Shown here: one piece after another, positions 34,529 through 45,127 of the stretch
Numbering within the stretch: position 1 is the stretch's first letter
How the letters are laid out: every line of letters begins with the position of its first letter
Origin: Xiphydria camelus
Lineage: Eukaryota > Arthropoda > Insecta > Hymenoptera > Xiphydriidae
Reading direction: 5' to 3'
NCBI GenBank assembly: GCA_963678675.1
Contig: OY783199.1
Span: 16,698,348-16,762,347 of the forward strand
DNA length: 64,000 bases
Notes under the pieces: generated by a model
Seen by the model: the letters and a program-made list of their open reading frames with translations, nothing else
Told to the model about the DNA's origin: nothing
Databases searched by the model: none
Made by a program: the position numbers and the translations under genes

Positions 34529-37500
34529 TCATCGTCCCGTTTGCGTCTCTCGCCGGCAAAAGGTCCTTTTCGGTGAGGACGCACCCCTGGAATCATTGTT
34601 CCCTGCCAAATGCATCATCGCGTCGCTTATGATCTCCTTTAATTCGGCGAGACAAGCGTCCAGGCGCTTCTTTACGTTCGCAACGTCGCGCCTCTTTTCG
34701 TCCGATCGCGCGCCAACGGAATCATCGCGGGCGAGTTTCGATTGCGAGCGCGACTGGCACGTAGATGTCGCCCTCGACGCTTTCTTCGAATCGCGCAGTG
34801 TGCTTCTCGCCGTCGGTACCGGCTTTTCGAGATCTTTGTCGGTTGTGTCCTGCGTCGTTGCGTCTCGACGTCCGTCGCTTCGTTGTTTTCCGGTATTTAT
34901 AACGTCTCCTGATATTCTTCCCGAACTCTTCGCGTAGCCGTAAACGTCGTTTCGCGCGCGACTGTCAATCGGCTCGTCCCGGCGATATTCGACGGTCGTC
35001 TTTGATCGTTCGTCGTCGTCGAAAGACGTTCCCTTCGAGAGGAAATCTCGACTATGCGTCGAAAAGCGATCGTTTGCATTCGGTAGTCGATGATCCGTAA
35101 ATTCGCGGTTCACAGCAGGATTATCGGTACTCTTGTCGATCAAAACCCTCTTCCCATCGTTTGCCTCGTTTCCTGCGTCGCGGACGGATTTCCGGCGATC
35201 GTTTTTCGACGACGCTCCCCTCGATGCGCCGCTGCTCGAATTCGTAACGCCGCTCGTACCGTTGCGCTCGTCTTCCCGATCGTCTCGCGCGACTATCGCG
35301 TCTCTCGTAGAGTTATCCACGTCGCTGTTCGTGAATTGATCGCGACGAGCTTTACTCGGCTGGGATAAGCGCGCGTTGTTTCCGGTAGACGTGCCCTTCG
35401 AGATGATATCTCGACGGTTCGTCGTTTCGGTCGCTTTGTCCCTTCCGCTTCTTACACTGAGAAAAAAAAGTAGCCAACAAAATAATTTCGTTGAGTCAAT
35501 TTGATAATCTAAAAAAATATTTGTCGAATTACTCAAATGTTTAGCTCTGCCATCAAAGTTTTCGTGAAATCAACCAAAGAATTTTGCGATTCCAAGAAAT
35601 CGTTGTTGGCTCATATTTATTTAAAATATTCGGTTAGCCCAACCAAGAGTTCTTTCAGAGTGAAAGGTAGTTCTATCACGTAGAGCCGTATTTGGTGGGT
35701 GTATAAGAGGGACCCGACTAAATTAATTAAAAACAAATATTTTCTTTATTCATAACTAATAAACTACTGATCAATTTAGAAAATTAAGCATTCTTAGCAT
35801 TATTCTTCCATTTTTCAGTTTAGAGGATTCATTGCAGTTATACTTTAGTAGCGAGACTCTCAAGGCTTACAACTTTAATTACATTTTCTTATCTAATTGG
35901 CCGGTAAGGCCGTTTTATTTTTTTGTATTCAATTTCGTAATCGTTTCAGAAATATATTAACGAGTTTTTGTCATAACTCTACAGCAAACGATGTGAGGCT
36001 AAACTTACTCGCCAGGAAAGAAACTTCAATCACTATTATCTCATTATCAATGAATTTTTGGCCTAGATCGATATAAGACTTTATTGTAGATTGAAACGTA
36101 ATCTTCAAAAAAGTATTATATAAATACGAGTCAAAAGCTCATAGGTAATGAGATAATAGCGATTCGAGTTTCTTTCCTGGCGAGCAAGTTTAGCCTCATA
36201 TGGTATAAATCATCGAAATATGAAAATAAAGCCTTTTCTTTCCCATGTCTGCATACGCGTCAATGTTTAAGAGCTCACTTTAAAATTAATTCTTCTCGCG
36301 AATATCGTCGGTAATCTGCCTTCGAATTTTTAAAAATAAATCAATACTAGTTTGGTAAACATTATATCAAAAAATGAAAATTTTCTGCAATCTTTCATCC
36401 GGTGATAGAACTACCTTAAAGGTTTTCGACGATCGTCTCGCAACGATGTTCCGCTGGACGCGGAGCTGCTCGAATCCGTGACGCCGCTCGCGCTGTTATC
36501 CTTATCTCCGAAACGCGGCCATAATAGTGCGCGGCTCTTCCCGCAGACGAGCCTCTCCGGGCGGAGGCAGTTGCCGAGGGAGAATTTTTGCGACGGAGTT
36601 TTCTCCGCACCTCTCGATCCCGGCGAGTCTCTCTTGTCGCTCGATTTTTCCGCGCGTTTTCCTCTGTAATTCTTAGTGGGCGTGGCACTTCGCCCGCGAT
36701 TTTTCTCGTTCTTCCGGCAGTCCACCTTCGCGATATTTTCGACGAGGCAATTTTTCATCAGAGTTCGACGCGACGGAAGCTCTCGCGCGCTGGAAACATT
36801 CCCGTCGTTCGTCGATTTTGGAGGATCTTTTTTATCGCGCATCTTCGCTCTCGTTTCTCGATTTTCCGACGCAACTCGCCGCCCGCGCTTCCGGGACTCT
36901 TCTCCGGCGGGATCGTCCTCAGTTTCCCCTCGATCCCTTGTTTCCTGGCGATTTTTCCCCACTTTTTTCTCCGCGCTATTTCCAGAATCATTCGTACCTT
37001 TAATCGCAGACTTTCGAGTTTCCGCCGAATCGCTATCTTCGAGCTTCTTCGCAGCCCGTCTCGCCGATTTTTTTCTTCGTCGCCGCGCCTTTCTCGAATC
37101 TCCCCGCGGAGAATCGTCCCGTCGAGACGACTTCGCCTCCTCCGTCCGATTCCTCTCGATTTCCCCCCCTCCATTTGCACTACTTTTTTCAGAGCCACGC
37201 TGAGGATTTTCCTCCCCCGTCGACGCGAGCTCGCCGCCCCTTCGCCGCCGAGCCTTCCCCCTTCGCGGCATTTCCGAAAATCTCTCCTCCGGCCTGTAGA
37301 TCATCTCCACGGCGTTCCAGTCCGACGGAGCCTCGGCTTTGCGAGCTTCTCCAATCGGCTCGCGCTTCCGCGAGCATTTGAAGCAGCACAGAAGCCCGCT
37401 TCCGCCGCGGCGGCGAGTCTCTTCCGGGGGCGTGGCGTACTGCACGCCCCTCGAGATCCTCTTCCTCTTCGCCGCGCGACATTCCTTTTCGTTGTAATCG

Positions 37501-39260
37501 CCGCCGATCACGCACTCGCAAGCCTCGCCCGTTCGGCTGGAATATCGGACCTTTTTACCGGCGATCGAACGTTCCCTCGTCTCCGATTCCGCGAAATCGA
37601 TCGGCTGCTCTCGCGCGTCTCGATTTTTTTCGGCTATCGCCGCCGAATCTTCTCCGTTTTTCATTTTTCCTCGTTCCTCCTCCGTGCCTCGAGACGCGGA
37701 GGAGTCGGACGCGGCGATCGTCGGTCCCGTCGACGTTCCGGTCTCCGTAAAATCGCGGGACGAATCGTCGACTTCTGGTTTCCCTTCCAGCTGCTCCGCG
37801 GACGAAAAGTCGTCGGTTTGTCGAGTTTTTCCTCCCTGGGGGCGCCTCTTCCTCTCCCTCGGCCTCGCCGGAACTGCGGGTCGCTTCACCATCGCGTCGG
37901 ATCTGCAAAGCGGCGATTCGTTCGACGCGTTTCTCTACTTGGTAGCCTTCTGCGTACAGTTTTACGTTTACGTTTACGTTTAGTTTTACGGAAAACGGAA
38001 TGAGGCGTTTTCAATCGCGTGGTACTCGCGCGGGGTCGCTTGTTTTTTTTTTCTATAGCGTTTAGAATAGTCCAAAGAACCACGCGCGATATCCCGGTGC
38101 AATTCGGTTTTCCACACACATTTTTCTTATCGCAGATTCGAAAAATTTAGGCAAAATTATTTATCCTGTATCATTTCACCTTTCACTTTCGATCTTATTT
38201 TAGTTGGAAAACGATATTTTGAAATGCAGCTGTATTTTTACACTTATCATTTTTGATCTTATTTTATCTGGAAAACGATATTTATACATGCACTTACATT
38301 ACTGCGGTGTACGCTTATCTCTCGCATTCGCTGCTCGCGGCATAAGTGCGTCTCTTTTACGTTTCGATGACGTCACAACGTCGTAGAGAGAAATGCGCTC
38401 ATACCTCATGTCAGCGAATAATTGTTCTTTCAGACATTTTCTTCTTCGTGAGATATTACATACGTATACACAGGTTACAAATTGAATTTAAAAATATGAA
38501 CACGAGTATTTTTTTTATGAGAAGACCGAACTCAATCATGCGTTTTTAAAGGGCGAATTAAAATTGCGTTCGATACCCCGCTCGAGCACGACGTTGAAAT
38601 TTCCGCTTCATCCCCGACGTATCAATTACTTTTCTCACTTCTCCAGATTAATGGATCATTTTTGGGATCAATTCCCATTAATAATTAATTTCGATCACCT
38701 CATCTAGATTAATTCCCGTCGATACATCGAGAGAAAAAAATGTAGTAAAATCAACTAAACATAATATTCCTACTTTACCGACTAAATGTTTTATTGGCTC
38801 AATTAATATTTATTCGTCTCAGCAAAATATTTTTCTCGGTAAACTACATATATCGACCCTAGTCGATAAAACAATTTCGTCGGGACAAATAATATAATAT
38901 TACTCGAACCAATTAAATATTTAGCCGGTAACGAACAAATAAACGATTAATCGATTCTATGAAAATTTTCCCCGAGTGTAGCCGATAGTTCAAGGCCATC
39001 CGCGTACCCTGCGCGAGCACTCACGTCGTCTCGGTCCCGATGGGCATTAGCGATTTAGTTCTCCACCCCCCGCGAGTCTCGTACAGCCGATGTCAACGCG
39101 TCGACGAGCTTTACCCCGACAAACTCGAGCCCCTCAGGCCGGTGATCGCTCCTCGCAGCAGCAGCACTTCGTCGTTCAGGCTCTCCACCGCCGCCGCCAC
39201 GTGGTCCAGTGTCGCGACGTTCCTCGGACAGCGACATTTCGTCCGATTCGCCGCGCTCAT
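34529..39260 (-). CDS. Unrecognised charged low-complexity protein, three exons
   Basis: Exons 39,115-39,260, 36,415-37,902 and 34,529-35,456 join in phase (donors gtaaag and gtagtt, acceptors gctttgcag and ttttctcag) to give about 853 residues. Start MSAANRTKCRCPRN was chosen because an in-frame stop lies 21 nt upstream; an alternative short first exon at 39,025-39,047 (MPIGTETT) would also join in frame. After an amphipathic stretch (DHVAAAVESLNDEVLLLRGA) the protein is dominated by R, K, E, S and D, with a cysteine patch (CECVIGGDYNEKEC; GLLCCFKCSRKRE). A block near the end of exon 2 (GVTDSSSSASSGTSLRDDRR) recurs in exon 3 (GVTNSSSGASRGASSKNDRR), so part of the gene was duplicated. The tail holds a likely helix (VKKRLDACLAELKEIISDAM). 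No domain was recognised; it is presumably mostly disordered. The second intron is transposon-made (see 35,457-36,414). Confidence 0.6.
35454..35662. mobile_element. MITE, CACTGAGAAAAA ends
   Basis: Left end cactgagaaaaaaaagtagcc and right end gttctttcagagtg; between them are gttgagtcaatttgata and tggttagcccaacc-like words typical of the group. It provides the splice acceptor described above. Confidence 0.7.
35457..36414 (-). mobile_element. Intron bounded by transposon termini
   Basis: Read on the minus strand, the intron of the unnamed gene starts with gtagttctatcac, which is repeated inverted at 35,664-35,676, and ends with ttttttttctcag, the terminus of a CACTGAG-type MITE filling 35,454-35,662. 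A family B MITE (35,991-36,205) lies inside. Thus donor, acceptor and most of the body come from mobile DNA, while the flanking exons join in frame. Confidence 0.6.
35991..36205. mobile_element. MITE family B, copy 2
   Basis: Ends atgtgaggctaaacttactc and complement; internal arms ggaaagaaacttcaatcact. It lies inside the intron of the unnamed gene. Confidence 0.88.
38101..38531 (+). mobile_element. MITE family A, copy 2
   Basis: Left end aattcggttttcc, core gcagattcgaaaaatt and tttcgatgacgtcacaacg, right end agaccgaact. It has an internal duplication of about 60 bp (two copies of ttttagttggaaaacgat / tttatctggaaaacgat), making it longer than copy 1. Confidence 0.75.
38725..38978. mobile_element. 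Diverged MITE of the CACTGAG group
   Basis: Starts tcgagagaaaaaaatgtagt and ends ttttccccgagtgt. Inner words such as ccaattaaatatttagccgg and gactaaatgttttattggct resemble each other in inverted order. Ends are more worn than in other copies. Confidence 0.45.
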
Positions 39261-39686
39261 CGTCGTCCGGCTTCGCGATTACACGAGCCGCCGTCTCATC
39301 GGGGACGAACTTTGTGTCATGCCTTTCCCGTTCGACCGAAAGAGCCTCGCGAAATGTTGCATCACCTCTATCAGTTCGTCGGGCCGACGACGACGAGTTT
39401 TCGTCGCTTTCGAACTCTCATCGACGACGACGCGAGGTTACGCGGTCTCGGGGCGGCGGCTGTTTTTTTTTTATCGCGGAGGGTTTTTACGGTCGCACGA
39501 TTTTTTCGATAGTCCGTTTATCGGCATAACGCTGTCTTTCGGGTCGATCGACGATTGTGTATGCGGTGGTGTGCTCGTTGTTATTTTTTGCAAGGTCGAC
39601 TTTTCGATTTCCGCCGGCGACGGGGGACTCCGTTTTCCTTTTTAACCCCCGCGCCACGACTTTTCGGTACTTTTTTTTATCTGCAG

Positions 39687-39835
39687 TCGAGCTTTCGATA
39701 TTAATCGAGAGGATGCGCGAGCGGATCGAAGGGGCGTTGAAGAATGAACTCGTTCAAATGTCTATCGGTGAGGAACGTGTCTCGATAACGGGGTTGGAAT
39801 ATCGGCGAGCGCTTGCTGAATATTTTGCGCGTTAA
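39687..39835 (+). CDS. Possible terminal exon, plus strand
   Basis: A strong acceptor (ttttttttatctgcag) is followed by an open segment to a stop at 39,835. In the frame used it contains LIERMRERIEGALKNELVQM and then SIGEERVSITGLEYRRALAE, which looks like a helical protein tail. No upstream exon was found on this strand and a MITE follows directly. It could also be 5' sequence of the minus-strand gene read backwards. Confidence 0.3.
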
Positions 39836-39895
39836 AATCGATGAATTGTGGTGAGAAGAAATTAATCGCGCGGCGTAAGAATTTTCAAAAAGGCC

Positions 39896-40449
39896 GGCTT
39901 CACAGTGTGTCCCCTGTTCCCCTTTATTTCCCTGTTTTTTTAAGTTTCCCTCTTTTTACCCGAAAATTCGCGATTTTCCCCATTTCCCCCTATAATTCAA
40001 TATTTTTCCTCTGAAGTCACCTATTATTCAGCTCTTCGGTTGAGTTAGACTCTTTGTCGTTTCGGATTACGCGAAAAAAGTGAAAATGGTTACTTTTTCG
40101 TTTGCTAAAATCGTACCAGAGACCATACATTATTTACCTGCATCAATATTGTAACCTAGTTGAATTGATGTTTCATATTGAAAACTAGATTTGACATGAT
40201 TTCGTTTCTAATCAGATTGCGATGCTCAGATTTAAATCGCATAACATGAGGTAGCTACTTATACATTTTTGAGTTACAAAAACATCCTTCATTCGCTTAA
40301 TAAATATCGATGCTTCGTTGTGCTCCCGGTGTTTAAAAAATTATTAATTCGTTTAAACCACTGCACGTTTCTAATTTCTGGAACAATTTTTTTAAATCGA
40401 AATTTCCCCCTTTTCGCCTAAAATTCAAACAAATAGTGGCTGTGAAGCC
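39896..40449. mobile_element. TIR element, ~555 bp
   Basis: Ends ggcttcacag and its complement ctgtgaagcc. Subterminal regions are also complementary in character: ttttacccgaaaattcgcg near the left and tttcgcctaaaattcaaac near the right, with C-rich tracts beside each. The middle is AT-rich with no frame. Confidence 0.6.
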
Positions 40450-40588
40450 TCATGAAAAGGACGTCGGTAATGAAATTGTATCGAATGATCGTCGAGGTCG
40501 TATCGGACTCGATCCTCGTCCCACGGGCGATAAATAATTGCGAACGTATAAGTAACGAGGGACCGGAAAAGTAATATAAAAAAATCTC

Positions 40589-41233
40589 ATGAAGAATGCG
40601 AGCGATGACTCATCAGAACCGGCCTCTCCTACACGAACGCTCGATGCCTCCGCGCAGACGACGCCGAGACGCAATAATCGACGCAGAAGAACGACGCGAA
40701 GAAGTCTCCGTCCGCGCGACGAGTCTGGAACCAAAATTACGATCGTAGGATTGCTGCGAAGAGTACTGCGAGGAAAAGAAAGCGAAAGAGTGGTGCTTCC
40801 CCGTCGTCGTCCTCGTGGAGTAGTCGAACCGAGACGCGTCGTGACGTGGCCGTCGATGGACGCGATGTCAGAGACCAGCAGAATCCTATCGTCGGCGATG
40901 AGAATTAAAATCAAATCCGGTACCGCCCAAACAACGACGTTGTCGCGGGCAAAGTTTCGAAAATACGAAGACGAGTGGAATTCCTCGAGGGAGGACCTTC
41001 GGCGCGTGGCGAGGAATTCGTATTTTCCGGCGAATCGCTCGCAATCAGCGAGACACGGCGCGACCGAGAGCGACGAAAAACCGTGGAACGCGAAATCGTG
41101 GAAGATCGATCCAACGCGGAGCGACTTTAGTCTTACATTGAGCGGGAGTCGGTTTAGCCTGTTCGGTTTTCTTGGCAAAGTCATGCGACTCGAGGGAAGC
41201 AGCTACCAGCAGCACGTGTCTGATATATCATAA
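40589..41233 (+). CDS. Hypothetical 214-residue protein
   Basis: Single open frame starting MKNASDDSSEPASPTRTLD with an in-frame stop just upstream (ataTAAaaaaatctc). The first half is rich in R and S and the second half reads like folded or motif-bearing protein (SSREDLRRVARNSYFPANRS; RSDFSLTLSGSRFSLFGFLG). A frame on the opposite strand (40,450-41,184) is longer but its composition, rich in L, R and V, looks like a shadow. No family recognised; it could be one exon of a longer gene. Confidence 0.35.
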   Translation: MKNASDDSSEPASPTRTLDASAQTTPRRNNRRRRTTRRSLRPRDESGTKITIVGLLRRVLRGKESERVVLPRRRPRGVVEPRRVVTWPSMDAMSETSRILSSAMRIKIKSGTAQTTTLSRAKFRKYEDEWNSSREDLRRVARNSYFPANRSQSARHGATESDEKPWNAKSWKIDPTRSDFSLTLSGSRFSLFGFLGKVMRLEGSSYQQHVSDIS

Positions 41234-41312
41234 TCACTGCCATCCATTTTTGTCCTCGATTTATTAAAGGAGAATTGCATTTATTTGAGGAGCGATTTTT
41301 TTCAAGCGAAGA

Positions 41313-41577
41313 ATTCGGTCTTTAAATAAAAAGATATTCGTATTTTTACATTCCATTTGTAATCTGCATACATATTCAATATAACACAAAAAAGAAAATA
41401 TCCGAGTTGCGAGTGCGAGAGAGATAGACTCACGGCACGATAACGTAGCTGCATTTCAAAATGTCGTTTTCCAGCTCGAATAAGGCCGAAAATGAAAAAT
41501 GGAAAAACGCGGAGTTGATAATTTTGTCCACGTTTTTCGAATCTGCGATAAAGAAAAAATTGCTTAAAAACCAAATT
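41313..41577 (-). mobile_element. MITE family A, copy 3
   Basis: Reverse orientation to copies 1 and 2: aattcggtctttaaataaaa at one end and aaaaaccaaattg at the other, with cattttgaaatgcagctacg-type core read on the minus strand. Confidence 0.75.
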
Positions 41578-41790
41578 GAATGAAAACGGTAGATAAATGT
41601 TTACAAAAGTGTGATTAGTTTTTGAATTTCTCCAATGAAAAAGAACAGTGGAAAAAAACTGAAGCTGGGAAGTGCACCGAGAGAAATAATTGCTAGTGCC
41701 GACAAATTTTTTTCTTCAGTCACAAAGCATGATGTAATACCAAGATGAAGCCGTGGTTTTCTTCGTGAAAAAAATTTTGGTATACTTACG
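41578..41790 (+). repeat. Dispersed repeat D, copy 1
   Basis: Matches 58,955-59,145: tgaatgaaaacggtag, gtgtgattagtttttgaatt, tgaagctgggaagtgca, gagagaaataattgctagtg and gatttt/ggttttcttcgt. The second half (from 41,672) is the left half of the MITE complete at 59,049-59,306. Confidence 0.7.
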
Positions 41791-41838
41791 AGACAATCGA
41801 AAGCCATGAGTAGTTGCGAAGCGAGAAATCATTAACCG

Positions 41839-42191
41839 CCCAGATAGACTAATGTACGTAAATCGTACAGCAACTCAAGGTAGTATTAGCTCATCTGATG
41901 CATCAAGGTTGTGTGCTCAATGAGTCATCGTTATAGGCAAGCATATTTGTGTCATTAAATGATTTCAAATTAATGCAAATAAAATGCTAAACATTTATTC
42001 GATATATCGTACATTTTTCGCAGATACGTCGCTACAATAAATACAGCGATTAATTCGAATCACATTAAAATGTAAATCGAACAATTTTTTGAAGAACAAT
42101 TACTTTTCCAAACCCATGCTGCAAAATAAACGTTGACTTTAGAGCAATCAATTATTGCAGTTTGTCGTGACGATCATACAAGTCTTTCTGG
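41839..42191 (+). mobile_element. MITE family E, intact copy
   Basis: Ends cccagatagac and, complemented, ccagaaagac; the second copy (56,614-58,327) ends atctggg, giving inverted ends CCCAGATAGA. Body words: gtacgtaaatcgtacagcaa, caaggtagtattagctc, gtgtcattaaatgatttc, tacagcgattaattcgaatc, aaataaacgttgactttaga. Confidence 0.75.
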
Positions 42192-42199
42192 ACGATTTT

Positions 42200-43015
42200 C
42201 CGTCAATAGTCTCGTTTCGATTCCTGAGCGTCAGTCTGCGATGCGTACACCGACTGCATATATATATATGTAGAAGAAGGGACGCAGTCCACACCTACGA
42301 TAGAAGGGCGAGCGCACCGCATACAGAGAACTGCATACGCCGCTTAGCTCGCCGTGGTCTCTCCTCTCGCAGCTCGTGCCACTTCGTGTCCTCTCCCACC
42401 GGTTCTTTCCTCCTCTCTCTCTCTCCCTCGTTGCCCATCCCTCTTTCTCCGTCTCCGGCACTTCCTGTGTTCCGCCACACGTTCACCTGTGCAACGCCAC
42501 CGCCACCTGCCTCTTACAGCCGTCCGGTGTACGCGCGTAGGTACACTTACGCGCAACATCGTACAGCGAGGAAGATACGTACGCGCGCGCGGCGGGAGAG
42601 AGCGCAGCGCGCTATCGAGTGCTCCGCGTGCCATTCGCGTCGTGTGGCTTGCGTTTCCACGCGCGACCGGTGCAATGCGTTGTCCCGCCGCCGTCGCCGC
42701 CAGCCGCGGACACTCACCGCCGCCGCCGTAGTCGCGGAGAGTCGCCGCGTAGTCGATCCCCCGCTGGCTCGTCCTGCGGATCGCGCGATCGGGATCTCCC
42801 TCCGCTCCGAGGGCTTCTGCGATATTTACTCGGACGACGATTCGCTTTATCCGCGAACGTGAACCTCTCCCGATCAGATGGACTCGCCTGGTCGCTCTCG
42901 GTCGGCTGCAGACGCGCGCGGCACCCGGGTTTCGCGCGCCGGACGATCGGGGACTCGACGTTGAGGAAGGCGCCGCGCTTCTGGGGCCCACGATGACATC
43001 GGGGATCTTCGAACG
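42200..43015 (+). promoter_or_regulatory. CpG-rich promoter block and first exon
   Basis: About 800 bp with many CpG dinucleotides and pyrimidine tracts, ending in cccacg-ATG. The short open exon 42,993-43,015 (MTSGIFE plus two bases) is followed by the donor gtgagtttg. The arrangement resembles a long 5' untranslated exon with a start codon at its end. The next exon is not visible. Longer frames inside the block on both strands look compositional. Confidence 0.45.
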
Positions 43016-43433
43016 GTGAGTTTGTCGCTTGCTGTGCTTGGAGTGGATGGATGCCGATGACGAGAGATATTTAGATTTCGATAGAGAGAATGTGGGAGTG
43101 CTTTTCCGGTTGACGAATCGGTACAGCTTATCGCGAGGGATATTCGTTGGTGCACATCCGCTGGATATCTTCTTTTTTTTTCGTGTGGTATCGTGCGTTG
43201 CACGGAAAAAAAAAGACAGGAATTTTTACCGCTTCGTCCAGCAGCGCTCAGACTCAAGCTCATTTTCGAGAATTTGTACAGAGGAAACTGTGCTGTGTAC
43301 TGCTGACAGCGGTAAATAAAAATGTCTCATCTGTGTAGAAATTCTTGAGAACGAGCTCGAGTCTCAGCGCTACCGGATGAAGCGGTAAGAATTGCTGCTT
43401 TTTTCTATGTAGGTTTTGCGTGGAAGGCGCATG

Positions 43434-43655
43434 CACTGAGAACAAAAATGTGATAGATTTGACCAAGTTAGCGGTCACGAGTGGGGGAACGCGAATTTAG
43501 TTAATTGAACTAATAATTTGCCAGAATTCACTACAGTTTATTTTCGTCAAGCATTTTTTAATCATTATAATCAAATTATTTAATTCGAGTAACTTGCTTG
43601 GCGTTTCCCCAACTGTAACCGCCAATTTAGCCAAATCTATTTGTTTTCTCTGTGT
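43434..43655. mobile_element. MITE, CACTGAG group
   Basis: Inverted ends of about 85 bp: cactgagaacaaaaatgtga...gatttgaccaagttagcggt and complement (ccgccaatttagccaaatct ... ctctgtg). Well preserved. Confidence 0.8.
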
Positions 43656-44281
43656 GGAGATCGTTGGTTGGGTCGTGGGGTCGTACGCACTCGGATTCCT
43701 TCGGTTCGTCGCGGTTCCGTGAGCCGGAGTTATCCGGAGGTGCAGCGACGATCGGATGCAACTTTGTGTATCGAAGCGAGAATCTGTCTTGCGTCGTTGC
43801 ATTGCACGCGAATCTGGACGCCTCTTTGATTGAGTTTTTTTAATCTACAAATTTCTATGCGGTTATTGAAGGACGTTTCACGAATGTTGTACGATACTTT
43901 TTATCATCTCTAAAGCGAATATTACGGCGGTGGAGAAGTCGGGTGGGGTATAACCTCGCGTTGAAGTCATTTGACCGAGAAGTTGGGTGCAGCGAAGAGG
44001 GCATAGAAGCGAGACCTGTATATTATACTTTGTACCGTCCCGAGCGTAAATACCACTTCGATGAAAGTGGGGGAATGCCTCTGGTGTGCAGTGATATCAA
44101 ATCGTACGCACTTACGTATAGATGTGCGTTTTCGAGCGTGATATATTTAGTTCTATCGGGGGAAACGATCTTATTTTTCGAATTACGTATTCTTCGTACC
44201 GGATATCGAAATCGAATCGCTCGTTGGCCCATTTAAGAATGAAATTAAAGTCCTTTTTTAAATTTAGCTCTACCAAATGAA

Positions 44282-44402
44282 CCCAAGCAAGACTTGTTAG
44301 TCGATATAATATCACTCGCTAAATGACGTCATTTTTTTTTGACAAAATAAAAGGAAGTCATTTGGTAAGTGACATTATTTTGACTAAAGTGTGTTGCTTG
44401 GG
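44282..44402. mobile_element. Small MITE, 121 bp
   Basis: Ends cccaagcaagact and agtgtgttgcttggg; arms tcactcgctaaatgac and gtcatttggtaagtga nearly meet at a T-rich centre. Flanking sequence shows no gene. Confidence 0.7.
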
Positions 44403-45127
44403 AAACTAAAACTCTCGTAAAAATGATGACCATATAATTGAACGTCTCTATATTACCATCGATTTTGACGGGCCGGCCGCTTACGCAAATATTTCATATC
44501 AAACGCAGCCGCGTGCACCTTCGTACGCGTACACGAGCGAGGCTATAAATAGTTGTAACCAGAACATTTCTACGTCGCCTATGGTGTCGGAAGTCTTGGA
44601 ATGGGACGGGTCGGAAGTGTATAGGGCTCTAGCGTACTTCCACAAACGTAGCTTTTGTTTGCGTTACACGTGTACATATAGAGAATGTACATCCAAGTTT
44701 CGCCAAGAAACCCAGCTTGGTGGCGCTGCTTGTATTTACCTTTTGATAACGATTTTCCACGGAAAGAATTTATTTGAATGCTTTGAAATCTACATTCTAT
44801 TATAATTGAGGCCATGTTGATTAAATCTCATAGGTAAAACACTTCAATTATTATCCAAAATAACGTGTAAACAGCGCTTATACCACGGGCATCTGCTTAA
44901 TGCTTGGTGCGTGCCACAGATGGCACTCTATCTGTTTTGTGCAGTTACCCAATCGCCCTATACGCGCTTTGCTCGACGCGTAACGCGCTTTCGTTGATTG
45001 AAAATTTCAGTGAAGATAGCCCTCTCCAATGTTTGGAAACAATTTTGAAGAGTACAAGAGGTTCTGATAGCTCCGCTAAGAGTATTCGAATGCGTTATTT
45101 AAGCCCATATATATATACATATATATA
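44403..45127. other. No gene seen; ends in TA microsatellite
   Basis: Short frames only. An (AT)n run near 45,108-45,130 abuts the transposon end at 45,128. Confidence 0.4.

Noticed and set aside
36588..38003. 471-codon plus-strand frame
   Set aside because: It mirrors the minus-strand exon 36,415-37,902. GC-rich arginine/serine codons leave the opposite strand open. The minus strand has matching splice phases at both ends, so the plus frame is a shadow.
39055..39237. 60-codon minus frame MSLSEERR…
   Set aside because: It overlaps the exon 39,115-39,260 in another frame. The frame starting MSAANRTK joins the next exon in phase and ends at a donor, so it is preferred.
40450..41184. 244-codon minus-strand frame
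   Set aside because: It overlaps the plus-strand 214-codon frame, whose composition and upstream stop look more like a real protein. Neither is certain.
42155..42862. 235-codon frame in the promoter block
   Set aside because: Low-complexity arginine/serine content, open on both strands, and no exon border; best read as untranslated CpG-rich sequence.
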